Of a stretch of DNA of 15,819 bases, positions 1 through 7,520 are shown in pieces. The notes under the pieces were generated by a model. That model ran no database searches. It saw nothing but the letters and a program-made list of their open reading frames with translations, and had not been told where the DNA came from. Origin of the DNA: JAADHG01 sp964418645 (GTDB lineage Bacteria; Bacteroidota; Bacteroidia; Flavobacteriales; Flavobacteriaceae); contig CAYQME010000057.1 of assembly GCA_964418645.1 (NCBI GenBank), positions 1 through 15,819 on the forward strand, in the 5' to 3' direction. Every line of letters starts with the position of its first letter. The first letter of the stretch is position 1. Position numbers and translations under genes: made by a program.

Positions 1-1
1 A

Positions 2-1351
2 TTAAGCTGTCGCTTTTCTATTTTTACCTGTCTTCATCAAGCCATCATAATGTTTATTCAATAAATATGAATTTACTTGTTGCATTGTATCTATTGCAAC
101 TCCAACCATAATTAATAATGAGGTTCCACCAAAGAATAATGCCCATCCTTGTTGTACATTCATTAACTTCACAATAAATGCAGGGAACACTGCAATCAAT
201 GCTAGGAATATAGATCCTGGCAATGTTATTTGTGACATTATTTTATCTAAATATTCTGAAGTTTCAGAACCTGGGCGTATGCCTGGAATAAATCCACCGC
301 TACGTTTTAAATCATCCGCCATCTTATTGGTAGGCACCGTAATTGCTGTATAAAAATATGTGAAAATTATAATCAATAAAGCAAATACGAGATTATACCA
401 AAATCCAAACATGTCAGAAAATTGAGCTTGCATCCATTGTCCAGTTCCTGTATCCTTCAAAAATGAAGAGCTTCCAATTAAACTAGGCACAAACATAATG
501 GCTTGCGCAAAAATGATTGGCATTACACCTGAAGCGTTTAATTTTAACGGAATGTATTGTCTAGATCCAAAGATGTTTTTCTCATAACCTCCAGATGCTG
601 TACGTCTAGCATACTGTACTGCAATTTTTCGAACAGCCATGACAAGCATTATAGAAGCCATAATAATAACTAACCAAATTACAAGTTCTATTAAGATCAT
701 GATTAATCCTCCATTAGACTCGGTAACTCTCGCCGCATATTCTTGAACAAAAGAGATAGGTAATCTTGCAACAATACCAACCATAATTAATATTGAAATA
801 CCATTACCAACACCTTTATCTGTTATTTTTTCACCTAGCCACATTGCAAAAATAGTCCCTGTTACTAAGATGATTATTGAAGAGAAATAGAATACCCCTC
901 CTTGACCTAATAAAAAGGCACTTTGAGGAATTCCTAAGCTAGGTAAACTCACTAAATAACTCGGTGCTTGCACCATACATATAGCAATGGTTAACCAACG
1001 TGTAATTTGTGTAATTTTCTTTTGCCCGCTAGCTCCTTCTTTTTGTAGTTTTTGTAAATACGGAATTGCTATTCCCATTAATTGCACTACAATAGATGCA
1101 GAAATATAAGGCATAATTCCTAGCGCAAAAACAGAAGCCTTAGCAAAAGCTCCTCCTGTAAATGCATTTAGTAATCCTAATATACCAGAATCTGTACTTG
1201 TAGCTAAATTCCCTAATTGAGCTGCATCAATACCTGGTAATGTTACTTGGGCTCCAAAACGATATACCAAAAGCATTCCAATGGTTAAAAGAATTCTATC
1301 TTTTAACTCCGTTATTTTCCAAACATTTTTTATACCTTCTATAAATTTCAT
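2..1351 (-). CDS. secY: SecY, protein translocase channel subunit
   Basis: SecY forms the membrane channel through which SecA and the ribosome push secretory and inner-membrane proteins, together with SecE and SecG. The 449-residue product has the family's usual length and about ten hydrophobic segments. The signature GIMPYISASIVVQL is at residues 78-91 and GNGISI near 182-187. The cytoplasmic loop RKIAVQYARR is at 241-250, followed by IPLKLNASGVMPIIFA (267-282). The C6-loop region (about 345-372) includes GIRPG. The C-terminus is basic. It is complete: its TAA lies at positions 2-4, so the left window edge falls just beyond it. It is the last gene of the spc-type block in the window, 12 bp after rplO, as in most bacteria. 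Genes such as infA would be expected next but are outside the window. Confidence 0.98.
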   Translation of the reverse strand: MKFIEGIKNVWKITELKDRILLTIGMLLVYRFGAQVTLPGIDAAQLGNLATSTDSGILGLLNAFTGGAFAKASVFALGIMPYISASIVVQLMGIAIPYLQKLQKEGASGQKKITQITRWLTIAICMVQAPSYLVSLPSLGIPQSAFLLGQGGVFYFSSIIILVTGTIFAMWLGEKITDKGVGNGISILIMVGIVARLPISFVQEYAARVTESNGGLIMILIELVIWLVIIMASIMLVMAVRKIAVQYARRTASGGYEKNIFGSRQYIPLKLNASGVMPIIFAQAIMFVPSLIGSSSFLKDTGTGQWMQAQFSDMFGFWYNLVFALLIIIFTYFYTAITVPTNKMADDLKRSGGFIPGIRPGSETSEYLDKIMSQITLPGSIFLALIAVFPAFIVKLMNVQQGWALFFGGTSLLIMVGVAIDTMQQVNSYLLNKHYDGLMKTGKNRKATA

Positions 1352-1363
1352 AGTAATAGGGTC

Positions 1364-1816
1364 TTATAAAGTTACAGCTTCTCCTCCAGCAGCTTCTATA
1401 GCAGCTTTTGCTGAAGCAGTAAATTTATGAGCCGATACTTTTAATTTAGCTTTTAATTCTCCTCTTCCTAATATTTTAACTAGTTCATTTTTACCAGCTA
1501 AACGAAAAGCGATTATTGTATCTAAATCAATAGTGCCTTTTATTTTCTTATCATCAACCATTTGTTGTAAAGTATCTAGATTAACACCTTGATATTCTTT
1601 ACGGTTAATGTTAGTAAAACCAAATTTTGGCACACGTCTTTGAAGTGGCATTTGCCCACCTTCAAAACCAATTTTTCTAGAATAACCAGAACGTGATTTA
1701 GCTCCTTTATGACCTCTTGCTGAAGTACCACCTTTTCCAGAGCCTTGTCCTCTACCTATTCGTTTACTATTATTTTTAACGGAACCTTCTGCAGGTTTTA
1801 AATTACTTAAATCCAT
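1364..1816 (-). CDS. rplO: Large-subunit ribosomal protein uL15
   Basis: uL15 is a late-assembling 50S protein whose extended N-terminal arm threads into 23S rRNA. The 150-residue sequence starts MDLSNLKPAEGS. It has the Gly/Arg/Lys-rich arm at about residues 20-55 (IGRGQGSGKGG, then ARGHKGAKSRSGY) and the motif GFEGGQMPLQRRVPKFGF at about 50-67. The globular C-terminal part ends in AAGGEAVTL. Length and motifs are normal. It sits 13 bp after rpmD and 12 bp before secY, the standard spc order. The start is the ATG at 1814-1816; no Shine-Dalgarno is visible. Confidence 0.98.
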   Translation of the reverse strand: MDLSNLKPAEGSVKNNSKRIGRGQGSGKGGTSARGHKGAKSRSGYSRKIGFEGGQMPLQRRVPKFGFTNINRKEYQGVNLDTLQQMVDDKKIKGTIDLDTIIAFRLAGKNELVKILGRGELKAKLKVSAHKFTASAKAAIEAAGGEAVTL

Positions 1817-1829
1817 TCCAGTTTTATTT

Positions 1830-2009
1830 TTAAGCTTCTTCTACAGAAACTAAATGTTTAACTTTATTAACCATACCAAGGATGTTTGGAGTGGCATCAT
1901 GTTCTACTGTTTGACCAATCTTTCTTAAACCAAGAGCTTCAAGAGTTCTTTTTTGTCTTAATGATCGATTAATCGCACTTCTTTGTTTTGTTACTTTAAT
2001 CTTAGCCAT
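1830..2009 (-). CDS. rpmD: Large-subunit ribosomal protein uL30
   Basis: This 59-codon gene fills the space between rpsE and rplO. Reading down from the ATG at 2007-2009 gives MAKIKVTKQRSAINRSLRQK, then TLEALGLRKIGQTVEH, DATPNILGMVNKVKHLV and SVEEA, ending at TAA 1830-1832. The pattern of a basic first strand, a TLEALGL helix, a 'NxxIxGMVNKVKHLV' segment and a length near 60 is that of bacterial uL30, a small 50S protein bound to 23S rRNA near the central protuberance. The position between uS5 and uL15 is the canonical spc-operon slot, which makes the call secure despite the short length. Spacers are 12 bp upstream and 13 bp downstream. Confidence 0.97.
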   Translation of the reverse strand: MAKIKVTKQRSAINRSLRQKRTLEALGLRKIGQTVEHDATPNILGMVNKVKHLVSVEEA

Positions 2010-2021
2010 CTTATCCTTAAA

Positions 2022-2546
2022 TTATCCGTTAAAAACTTTTTCTAGAGAAATACCTCTATTTTTAGCTATAGTTTTAGCGTCTCTTAATTGCAATAATGCA
2101 TCAAAGGTTGCTTTTACTACGTTATGAGGGTTTGATGAACCTTGAGATTTTGATAATACATCGTGTACTCCAACTGCTTCTAATACTGTTCTTACAGCAC
2201 CACCAGCAATAACTCCCGTACCAGGAGCTGCAGGAATAATATTTACTCTTGCTCCACCATACTTACCTTTTTGCTCATGTGGTAATGTTCCTTTAATTAA
2301 AGGAATACGAACTAGATTTTTCTTAGCATCTTCTACTGCTTTTGCAATTGCGCTAGCAACGTCTTTAGATTTTCCTAAACCATGTCCTACTACACCTGCT
2401 TCGTCACCAACCACTACAATTGCCGAAAAACCAAATGCTCTACCACCTTTAGTTACCTTTGTAACCCTTTGCACACCAACTAAACGATCTTTAAGATCTA
2501 ATCCACTTGGTTTTACTAACTCTGCGCTTTTGTATTTTTGATACAT
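2022..2546 (-). CDS. rpsE: Small-subunit ribosomal protein uS5
   Basis: uS5 sits on the solvent side of the 30S at the mRNA entry region and contributes to decoding accuracy together with uS4. The 174-residue protein has the double-stranded-RNA-binding-like N-terminal domain: RLVGVQRVTKVTKGGRAFGF at about residues 21-40, then VVGDEAGVVGHGLGKSKDV. The ribosomal-fold C-terminal domain contains PAAPGTGVIAGGAVRTVLEA and the GSSNPHNVVKATFDAL motif. The length is typical. It follows rplR by 6 bp and precedes rpmD by 12 bp. The ATG at 2544-2546 follows an A/T-rich stretch (TTTTAAGAAATT) without a Shine-Dalgarno. Confidence 0.98.
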   Translation of the reverse strand: MYQKYKSAELVKPSGLDLKDRLVGVQRVTKVTKGGRAFGFSAIVVVGDEAGVVGHGLGKSKDVASAIAKAVEDAKKNLVRIPLIKGTLPHEQKGKYGGARVNIIPAAPGTGVIAGGAVRTVLEAVGVHDVLSKSQGSSNPHNVVKATFDALLQLRDAKTIAKNRGISLEKVFNG

Positions 2547-2552
2547 AATTTC

Positions 2553-2906
2553 TTAAAATTTAAGTCCTGCTTCTCTAGCTCCGTCAGCTAATGATTTTAC
2601 TCTACCATGGTATAAATACCCTCCTCTATCAAAAGAAATGCTAGTTACACCTGCTTTAATAGCTTTTTCAGCAATAGACTTTCCCACTAAAGCAGCTAAT
2701 TCTATTTTAGTCCCTTTAGCAGTAATATCTTTATCTCTTGAAGATGCTGCACTAATAGTTTTACCAGTTACATCATCAATAATTTGAGCGTAAATTTCTT
2801 TATTGCTTCTAAAAACAGTTAGTCTTGGTTTAGTTTCAGTACCTGAAACTATTTTACGGATTCTGTTTTTTATTCTTTGTCTTCTATCGGTCTTTGTTAA
2901 TGCCAT
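2553..2906 (-). CDS. rplR: Large-subunit ribosomal protein uL18
   Basis: uL18 binds 5S rRNA and, with uL5, docks it into the central protuberance of the 50S. The 117-residue sequence has the basic N-terminus (MALTKTDRRQRIKNRIRKI), the RLTVFRSNKEIYAQIIDDVTGK-type strands near residues 28-50, and the family C-terminal block SISFDRGGYLYHGRVKSLADGAREAGL. Length and motifs are complete. Spacing is 10 bp from rplF and 6 bp to rpsE, consistent with co-transcription. Confidence 0.98.
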   Translation of the reverse strand: MALTKTDRRQRIKNRIRKIVSGTETKPRLTVFRSNKEIYAQIIDDVTGKTISAASSRDKDITAKGTKIELAALVGKSIAEKAIKAGVTSISFDRGGYLYHGRVKSLADGAREAGLKF

Positions 2907-2916
2907 AACTTAATTA

Positions 2917-3459
2917 TTAAGCTGATTTACCTGCTTTTCTTCTTATTTGTTCTCCAACAAACTTAACGCCTTTTCCTTTGTAAGGTTCTGGTGGTCTAAA
3001 ACCACGAATCTTAGCTGCTACTTGGCCAACCAATTGTTTGTCGTGAGATGTTAATTTTACTAAAGGATTCTTTCCTTTTTCTGAAATTGTTTCAATTTTA
3101 ACCTCTGGAGCTATACTTAAAACAATATTGTGAGAAAATCCCAAAGCCAAATCAAGTTTTTGTCCTTGATTACTAGCTCTATATCCTACTCCTACCAACT
3201 CTAACTCTTTAGTCCATCCTTTAGACACACCTTCAATCATATTATGCATCAATGATCGGTATAAACCATGCTTTGCCTTTTGATCTTTTGTATCTGAAGA
3301 ACGTGTTACTAAAATATTTCCATCTTCTACTTTAATTTCAATAGAATCATAATTTTGAGTTAATTCTCCTAATTTACCTTTAACAGTCACGACATTTTCT
3401 TTAATATCAACTGTTACGCCTTCTGGAATGGCTATTGGCTTATTTCCTATTCTTGACAT
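2917..3459 (-). CDS. rplF: Large-subunit ribosomal protein uL6
   Basis: uL6 is a two-domain 50S protein near the sarcin-ricin loop and the GTPase-associated region. The sequence begins MSRIGNKPIAIPEGVTVDI, typical of the family. It contains the duplicated alpha/beta domains, with the boundary near the ELVGVGYRAS motif at about residues 86-95. The C-terminal signature KIRGFRPPEPYKGKGVKF is followed by GEQIRRKAGKSA. At 180 residues it is of standard length. It lies between rpsH (17 bp) and rplR (10 bp) in spc order. Confidence 0.98.
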   Translation of the reverse strand: MSRIGNKPIAIPEGVTVDIKENVVTVKGKLGELTQNYDSIEIKVEDGNILVTRSSDTKDQKAKHGLYRSLMHNMIEGVSKGWTKELELVGVGYRASNQGQKLDLALGFSHNIVLSIAPEVKIETISEKGKNPLVKLTSHDKQLVGQVAAKIRGFRPPEPYKGKGVKFVGEQIRRKAGKSA

Positions 3460-3476
3460 TTCTTTTCGGCTTTAAA

Positions 3477-3875
3477 TTAGTAAACGTAACACAATACTTC
3501 ACCACCAACATTTTCTCTTTGAGCTTGTTTGCCTGTCATTACTCCGTGAGAAGTAGAAACTATGGCAATACCAAGACCATTAAGAATTCTAGGTAGTTCT
3601 TTTGAACTTGCATACTTACGTAAACCTGGTTTACTTATTCTTTGGATTTTTTTAATTACTGACTCTTTGGTTTCTTTCGTATACTTTAAGGCTATTTTAA
3701 TTGTGCCTTGTACTGAAGAATCATCGAATTTGTAACTTAAAATATATCCTTGATCGAATAATATTTTTGTAATTTCTTTCTTTAAGTTAGAAGCAGGAAT
3801 CTCAACCACTCTATGGTTGGCACCAATTGCATTTCTAAGTCTTGTAAGGTAATCCGCTATAGGATCTGTATACAT
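3477..3875 (-). CDS. rpsH: Small-subunit ribosomal protein uS8
   Basis: uS8 is a primary-binding 30S protein that organises the central domain of 16S rRNA. In Escherichia coli it also represses its own spc operon by binding mRNA. The 132-residue sequence opens MYTDPIADYLTRLRNAIGAN. It has the linker KPGLRKYASSKELP and the highly conserved C-terminal rRNA-binding block GLGIAIVSTSHGVMTGKQAQ, ending GGEVLCYVY. Length is normal. It is separated from upstream rpsN by 65 bp, the largest spacer in the spc block, and that spacer contains an inverted repeat, so translation could be controlled there. This is an inference from position only. Confidence 0.98.
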   Translation of the reverse strand: MYTDPIADYLTRLRNAIGANHRVVEIPASNLKKEITKILFDQGYILSYKFDDSSVQGTIKIALKYTKETKESVIKKIQRISKPGLRKYASSKELPRILNGLGIAIVSTSHGVMTGKQAQRENVGGEVLCYVY

Positions 3876-3893
3876 ATCTATTAATTTGCGGTT

Positions 3894-3931
3894 TTGGTTT
3901 TCAAAAAATTATTTCTTGAACCTAAAACCAA
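3894..3931 (-). promoter_or_regulatory. Hairpin in the rpsN-rpsH spacer, possible regulatory site
   Basis: The transcript reads TTGGTTTT (3931-3924) and, 22 nt later, its exact complement AAAACCAA (3901-3894). An alternative inner pairing joins TTCAA (3920-3916) to TTGAA (3904-3900). That would give a 6-bp outer and 5-bp inner stem with an asymmetric bulge at 3925-3921. The hairpin ends 18 nt before the rpsH start. It is not followed by a U-tract, so it does not look like an intrinsic terminator. A role in feedback by uS8 is conceivable because uS8 autoregulates the spc operon in E. coli, although at a different gene boundary there. Chance formation in an A/T-rich spacer is possible. Confidence 0.35.
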
Positions 3932-3940
3932 TTTATAATT

Positions 3941-4210
3941 TTACCAACTTGCTTTTCTAACACCAGGAATTAATCCTTTATTTGCCATTTCTCTAAACAT
4001 AACACGAGAAATTCCAAAGTTACGCATGTAACCTTTTGGTCTTCCGGTTAATTTACAACGGTTATGCATACGAACTGGTGATGCATTTTTAGGCAACTTT
4101 TGTAATGCTTCGTAATCGCCAGCTGCTTTTAAAGCTTTACGTTTCTCAGCATATTTAGCTACTGTTTTAGCTCTCTTCACCTCGCGAGCTTTCATTGATT
4201 CTTTAGCCAT
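3941..4210 (-). CDS. rpsN: Small-subunit ribosomal protein uS14, zinc-free type
   Basis: uS14 sits in the head of the 30S near uS3 and uS10. The 89-residue protein is the longer, zinc-independent form. It has the N-terminal extension (MAKESMKAREVKRAKTVAKY) and only one cysteine (C52 in MHNRCKLTGRPKGYMR, about residues 48-63). The two CxxC pairs that bind zinc in the short 61-residue type are absent. The C-terminal signature GISRVMFREMANKGLIPGV and terminal KASW are intact. It follows rplE by only 2 bp and precedes rpsH by 65 bp. Confidence 0.97.
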   Translation of the reverse strand: MAKESMKAREVKRAKTVAKYAEKRKALKAAGDYEALQKLPKNASPVRMHNRCKLTGRPKGYMRNFGISRVMFREMANKGLIPGVRKASW

Positions 4211-4212
4211 AA

Positions 4213-4764
4213 CTAGTTCTTTTTAAAAGGTAATCCTAATTCTGTTAATAATGATTTTGCTTCTTTATCTGTATCAGCAGTAGTAACAAATGTAATATCC
4301 ATACCAGCAATTTTATTTACCTTATCGATATTAATCTCTGGAAATATAATTTGTTCAGTAATACCTAAACTGTAATTACCTCTACCATCAAAACCTGTTG
4401 CTTTTATACCGCCAAAGTCTCTTACACGTGGTAATGAAGACGTTACTAAACGGTCTAAAAACTCATACATTTGCTCACCTCTTAAAGTTACTTTAGCACC
4501 AATTGGCATACCTTTACGTAATTTAAATGATGCAACATCCTTTTTAGATATTGTAGCAATAGCTTTTTGTCCAGATATATTTGTCATCTCGTCTAATGCA
4601 TAGTCAATTAACTTTTTGTCTGCAACTGCTCCACCAACACCTCTAGATAAAACTATCTTAGAAAGTTTAGGTACTTGCATAACATTTTTATATCCGAATT
4701 CTTCTGTAAGAGCAGAAACTACCTTGTCCTTGTACTCTTGTTTTAATCTTGGAATATAAGCCAT
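4213..4764 (-). CDS. rplE: Large-subunit ribosomal protein uL5
   Basis: uL5 binds 5S rRNA and contacts the P-site tRNA and the 30S head (bridge B1b). The sequence has MAYIPRLKQEYKDKVVSAL at the start and NVMQVPKLSKIVLSRGVG near residues 27-44. Further on come the SFKLRKGMPIGAKVTLRG block (about 84-101), RVRDFGGI and the conserved NYSLGITEQIIFPEI segment. Its end is TTADTDKEAKSLLTELGLPF. At 183 residues it is family length. Spacing is 5 bp after rplX and 2 bp before rpsN. Confidence 0.98.
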   Translation of the reverse strand: MAYIPRLKQEYKDKVVSALTEEFGYKNVMQVPKLSKIVLSRGVGGAVADKKLIDYALDEMTNISGQKAIATISKKDVASFKLRKGMPIGAKVTLRGEQMYEFLDRLVTSSLPRVRDFGGIKATGFDGRGNYSLGITEQIIFPEINIDKVNKIAGMDITFVTTADTDKEAKSLLTELGLPFKKN

Positions 4765-4769
4765 AACTA

Positions 4770-5081
4770 TTATATTACTTCATTAGATTTTATTGCAAAT
4801 CTTACTTTCTTATCGCCTTCTATTCTATATCCAACTCTAGTTATTTCTCCTTTTGAAGTTAACAACGATAAGTTTGAAATATGAATAGATGCTTCTTTTT
4901 CTACGATTCCTCCTTGCGGATTTTGAGCATTAGGTTTCATATGTTTTTTTACCATATTAACACCTTCTACTATCGCTTTATTCTTATCTATTAATACTTT
5001 TAGTACTTTACCTTCTGATCCTTTATGATCTCCAGCAATTACTTTTACTGTATCTCCTGATTTTATTTTAAGCTTTCCCAT
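4770..5081 (-). CDS. rplX: Large-subunit ribosomal protein uL24
   Basis: uL24 is an assembly-initiating 50S protein located near the polypeptide exit. A KOW motif is plain near the N-terminus (SGDTVKVIAGDHKGSEGKVL), followed by the family block GVNMVKKHMKPNAQNPQGGI and a conserved GDKKVRF near the end. I chose the ATG at 5079-5081, giving MGKLKIKSGDTVK and 103 residues. This matches the usual flavobacterial length and leaves a 14-nt A-rich spacer after rplN. An in-frame ATG five codons upstream (5094-5096) overlaps the rplN stop as TAATG and would add MQNSK. That start cannot be excluded if translation is coupled. Confidence 0.95.
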   Translation of the reverse strand: MGKLKIKSGDTVKVIAGDHKGSEGKVLKVLIDKNKAIVEGVNMVKKHMKPNAQNPQGGIVEKEASIHISNLSLLTSKGEITRVGYRIEGDKKVRFAIKSNEVI

Positions 5082-5095
5082 CTTACTATTTTGCA

Positions 5096-5464
5096 TTAAA
5101 GCACTTCTGGTGCTAATGATACAATTTTCATGAATTGTTTGTCACGAAGTTCTCTAGCCACAGGTCCAAATACACGTGTTCCTCTCATTTCTCCAGTTGG
5201 ATTTAAAAGGACACAGGCGTTATCATCAAATCTGATGTATGAACCATCTGGTCGTCTTACTTCTTTTACAGTACGAATAACTACTGCTGTAGAAACCGCT
5301 CCTTTTTTAATACCTCCGTTAGGAGTTGCATCTTTTACGGTAACAACAATTTTGTCACCAACAGAAGCATATCTTCTTTTTGTACCACCTAAAACACGGA
5401 TAGTTAAAACTTCCTTTGCTCCAGTGTTATCAGCTACTTTTAATCTTGATTCTTGTTGTACCAT
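5096..5464 (-). CDS. rplN: Large-subunit ribosomal protein uL14
   Basis: uL14 is a highly conserved five-stranded barrel protein of the 50S at the subunit interface (bridge B8). The 122 residues begin MVQQESRLKVADNTGAKE, with the family motif RLxVADNTGAK. The middle has GDKIVVTVKDATPNGGIKKG, and the C-terminus has RGTRVFGPVARELRDKQFMK followed by IVSLAPEVL. Length and motifs are complete. The gene starts 2 bp after rpsQ. Its stop overlaps the alternative upstream start of rplX by one base. Confidence 0.98.
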   Translation of the reverse strand: MVQQESRLKVADNTGAKEVLTIRVLGGTKRRYASVGDKIVVTVKDATPNGGIKKGAVSTAVVIRTVKEVRRPDGSYIRFDDNACVLLNPTGEMRGTRVFGPVARELRDKQFMKIVSLAPEVL

Positions 5465-5466
5465 AA

Positions 5467-5724
5467 TTATTTAGCTCTTTCAATTATTTCTACTAATCTC
5501 CAACACTTAGATTTACTTAAAGGTCTTGTTTCCATGATCTTTACAGTATCTCCTTCGTTACAGTCGTTTTTCTCATCGTGCGCAACATATTTTTTTGTTT
5601 TTAACACGAATTTACCATACATAGGGTGTTTTACTTTTTTAACTTCAGCAACCACAATTGATTTTTGCATTTTGTTACTAGTAACAACTCCTATACGTTC
5701 TTTTCTTAAGTTTCTTTTTTCCAT
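5467..5724 (-). CDS. rpsQ: Small-subunit ribosomal protein uS17
   Basis: uS17 is an OB-fold primary-binding protein of the 30S body. The 85-residue sequence MEKRNLRKERIGVVTSNKMQ, then KSIVVAEVKKVKHPMYGKFV, has the characteristic 'GVVxSxKMxKSIVV' and 'HPxYGKxV' motifs. It continues with DEKNDCNEGDTVKIMETRPL and SKSKCWRLVEI, matching the family signature around GDxVxIxExRPLSKxKxWRL. Length is normal. It is 17 bp downstream of rpmC and 2 bp upstream of rplN. Confidence 0.98.
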   Translation of the reverse strand: MEKRNLRKERIGVVTSNKMQKSIVVAEVKKVKHPMYGKFVLKTKKYVAHDEKNDCNEGDTVKIMETRPLSKSKCWRLVEIIERAK

Positions 5725-5741
5725 CTTTCGACTAAATACAA

Positions 5742-5933
5742 TTATTGTACTTCTCTTTTAGTTAACTCTGTTGCCATTCTTGCTACGTTTCTTCTTAAAC
5801 CACGTAACTGAATCGGGTTTTCTAGAGGGCTTATTGCATGAGCCATTTTAAGGTCTGCATAACTCTTTTTAGTCTCACCAAGTTTTTCTTGCAACTCAGC
5901 TGTAGATAGTTCTTTAATTTCTGATTGTTTCAT
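5742..5933 (-). CDS. rpmC: Large-subunit ribosomal protein uL29
   Basis: uL29 is a small two-helix protein at the tunnel exit next to uL23, where it helps dock factors such as SRP and trigger factor. The 63 residues MKQSEIKELSTAELQEKLGE, then KKSYADLKMAHAISPLENPI, fit the family pattern: an ELSxxEL start, a helix with LRxxxA-like content, and a central 'NPIQLRxLRRxVARxxTEL' motif. It lies 12 bp after rplP and 17 bp before rpsQ. Confidence 0.97.
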   Translation of the reverse strand: MKQSEIKELSTAELQEKLGETKKSYADLKMAHAISPLENPIQLRGLRRNVARMATELTKREVQ

Positions 5934-5945
5934 AATATCAATAAA

Positions 5946-6365
5946 TTAAGCTTCAAAATCTCTAGCAATGATAAACTTAGTTTTCACTGGAAGTTTTTGT
6001 GCAGCCAAACGCAATGCTTCTTTTGCAACATCTAGAGGCACGCCTCCAACTTCAAATAAAATTCTTCCTGGTGTAACCACAGCTGCCCAATACTCAACAG
6101 CTCCTTTACCTTTACCCATACGTACTTCAAGAGGCTTTTTTGTGATAGGTTTGTCTGGAAATATTTTAATCCATAATTGCCCTTCTCTTTTCATGTAACG
6201 TGTAGCAGCAATACGTGCAGCTTCAATTTGACGTGACGTAATGAATTTTGAGTCTAGCGATTTTATACCAAACATTCCGCTTGATAGCAAGTGCCCTCTT
6301 CCAGCGTTACCTTTCATACGGCCTTTTTGCTGCTTACGAAATTTTGTTCTTTTTGGTTGTAACAT
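5946..6365 (-). CDS. rplP: Large-subunit ribosomal protein uL16
   Basis: uL16 organises the aminoacyl-tRNA site and factor-binding region of the 50S. The N-terminus MLQPKRTKFRKQQKGRMKG is diagnostic. The conserved loop VRMGKGKGAVEYW is at residues 81-93 and points towards the A-site tRNA. R82 aligns with the arginine that is hydroxylated in E. coli (Arg81). The rest, VTPGRILFEVGGV and AKEALRLAAQKLPVKTKFI, is complete at 139 residues, the usual size. It follows rpsC by 19 bp. Confidence 0.98.
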   Translation of the reverse strand: MLQPKRTKFRKQQKGRMKGNAGRGHLLSSGMFGIKSLDSKFITSRQIEAARIAATRYMKREGQLWIKIFPDKPITKKPLEVRMGKGKGAVEYWAAVVTPGRILFEVGGVPLDVAKEALRLAAQKLPVKTKFIIARDFEA

Positions 6366-6384
6366 TTTTCTTTAATTTAAAAAA

Positions 6385-7101
6385 TTACTTTCTACGACGA
6401 GATCTATTATTATTTCCACCGCGTCCACCTTTTCCTTGCTTCTTAGATAAACCAACAAGCGGAGAAAGTTCTCTTTTACCATATACTTCACCTTTCATAA
6501 TCCATACTTTAATACCCAATCTACCATAAGTAGTATGCGCTTCTACTAAAGCATAATCAATATCGGCTCTAAATGTAGACAAAGGAATACGTCCATCTTT
6601 ATAATGTTCGTTACGTGCCATTTCAGCACCATTTAAACGTCCACTTATTTGAATTTTAATGCCTTCAGCATTCATACGCATTGCTGCTTGGATAGCCATT
6701 TTAATAGCACGCTTGTATGAAATACGATTTTCAATTTGACGTGCAACACTTGATGCTACCAAATATGAATCTAACTCAGGTCTTTTAATTTCAAAGATGT
6801 TTAATTGTACTTCTTTCCCTGTAATCTTTTTAAGTTCTTCTTTTAACTTGTCTACCTCTTGACCGCCTTTCCCAATAATAATACCCGGACGAGCTGTAGT
6901 GATAGTAACGGTTACGAGTTTAAGAGTTCTTTCGATGATTACTCTCGACACACTAGCTTTAGATAAACGAGCGTAGATATACTTTCTGATTTTATCGTCT
7001 TCAGCAAGCTTATCTCCATAATCATTACCTCCAAACCAGTTAGATTCCCATCCTCTGATTATACCAAGGCGATTTCCTATTGGATTTGTCTTTTGTCCCA
7101 T
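6385..7101 (-). CDS. rpsC: Small-subunit ribosomal protein uS3
   Basis: uS3 lines the mRNA entry channel on the 30S head and, with uS4 and uS5, takes part in mRNA unwinding. The 238-residue protein starts MGQKTNPIGNRLGIIRGWES, followed by an FGGNDYGDKLAEDDKIRKYI stretch that I recognise as typical of Bacteroidota. A type-II KH domain shows GIIIGKGG at residues 73-80. The C-terminal domain contains GRLNGAEMARNEHYKDGRIP and ADIDYALVEAHTTYGRLGIK, the family signature. A basic, Gly/Asn/Arg-rich tail (KQGKGGRGGNNNRSRRRK) ends the protein. It starts 3 bp after rplV. Confidence 0.98.
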   Translation of the reverse strand: MGQKTNPIGNRLGIIRGWESNWFGGNDYGDKLAEDDKIRKYIYARLSKASVSRVIIERTLKLVTVTITTARPGIIIGKGGQEVDKLKEELKKITGKEVQLNIFEIKRPELDSYLVASSVARQIENRISYKRAIKMAIQAAMRMNAEGIKIQISGRLNGAEMARNEHYKDGRIPLSTFRADIDYALVEAHTTYGRLGIKVWIMKGEVYGKRELSPLVGLSKKQGKGGRGGNNNRSRRRK

Positions 7102-7104
7102 TTA

Positions 7105-7515
7105 TTAATTGCTTTGTGTGTTATTGTTAGCTCCAAGCACGAGTGTTACGTGATTAGATCTTTTTCTTATTCTGTGTGCACGACCTTGAGGTGCTGGACG
7201 TAATCTTTTTAACATAGATCCACCATCAACTCTAATCTCTTTTACAAATAATTCAGCTTCTTCAATATCAGCTTCTTCGTTTTTTGCTTGCCAGTTTGCA
7301 ACTGCAGACAATAACAGCTTCTCTAAACGACGAGATGCTTCTTTTGGACTGAATCTTAAAATATTAAGTGCTTTCTCTATTTTTTCACCTCTTACTAAAT
7401 CGGCTACTAAACGCATTTTTCTTGGTGACGTAGGACAGTTATTAAGCTTTGCAAAAGCAACTTGCTTCTTCTCTGCTTTAATAGCGTCTGCCATTTGTTT
7501 TTTACGACTTCCCAT
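7105..7515 (-). CDS. rplV: Large-subunit ribosomal protein uL22
   Basis: uL22 has a globular domain on the 50S surface and a long beta-hairpin that helps form the exit-tunnel constriction, where macrolides and arrest peptides act. The 136-residue sequence has CPTSPRKMRLVADLVRG near residues 27-43. The hairpin is GGSMLKRLRPAPQGRAHRIR at about 97-116, then RSNHVTLVLG. The N-terminal extension MGSRKKQMADAIKAEKKQ is about 20 residues longer than in E. coli, which I believe is common in flavobacteria. It sits 5 bp after rpsS and 3 bp before rpsC. Confidence 0.97.
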   Translation of the reverse strand: MGSRKKQMADAIKAEKKQVAFAKLNNCPTSPRKMRLVADLVRGEKIEKALNILRFSPKEASRRLEKLLLSAVANWQAKNEEADIEEAELFVKEIRVDGGSMLKRLRPAPQGRAHRIRKRSNHVTLVLGANNNTQSN

Positions 7516-7520
7516 TGCTC

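Noticed and set aside
4287..4294. TACATTTG (-7-like) on the minus strand inside rplE
   Set aside because: The nearest TTG is only 13 nt upstream, outside the 17-23 spacing, and the site is within coding sequence.
5130..5474. Plus-strand open frame of 114 codons opposite rplN
   Set aside because: It lies entirely antisense to the well-conserved uL14 gene, with low-complexity composition and no recognisable domain. The other plus-strand frames within 5453-9557, 12604-12879 and 13667-13858 are rejected for the same reason, or because they merely run off the rpsL end.
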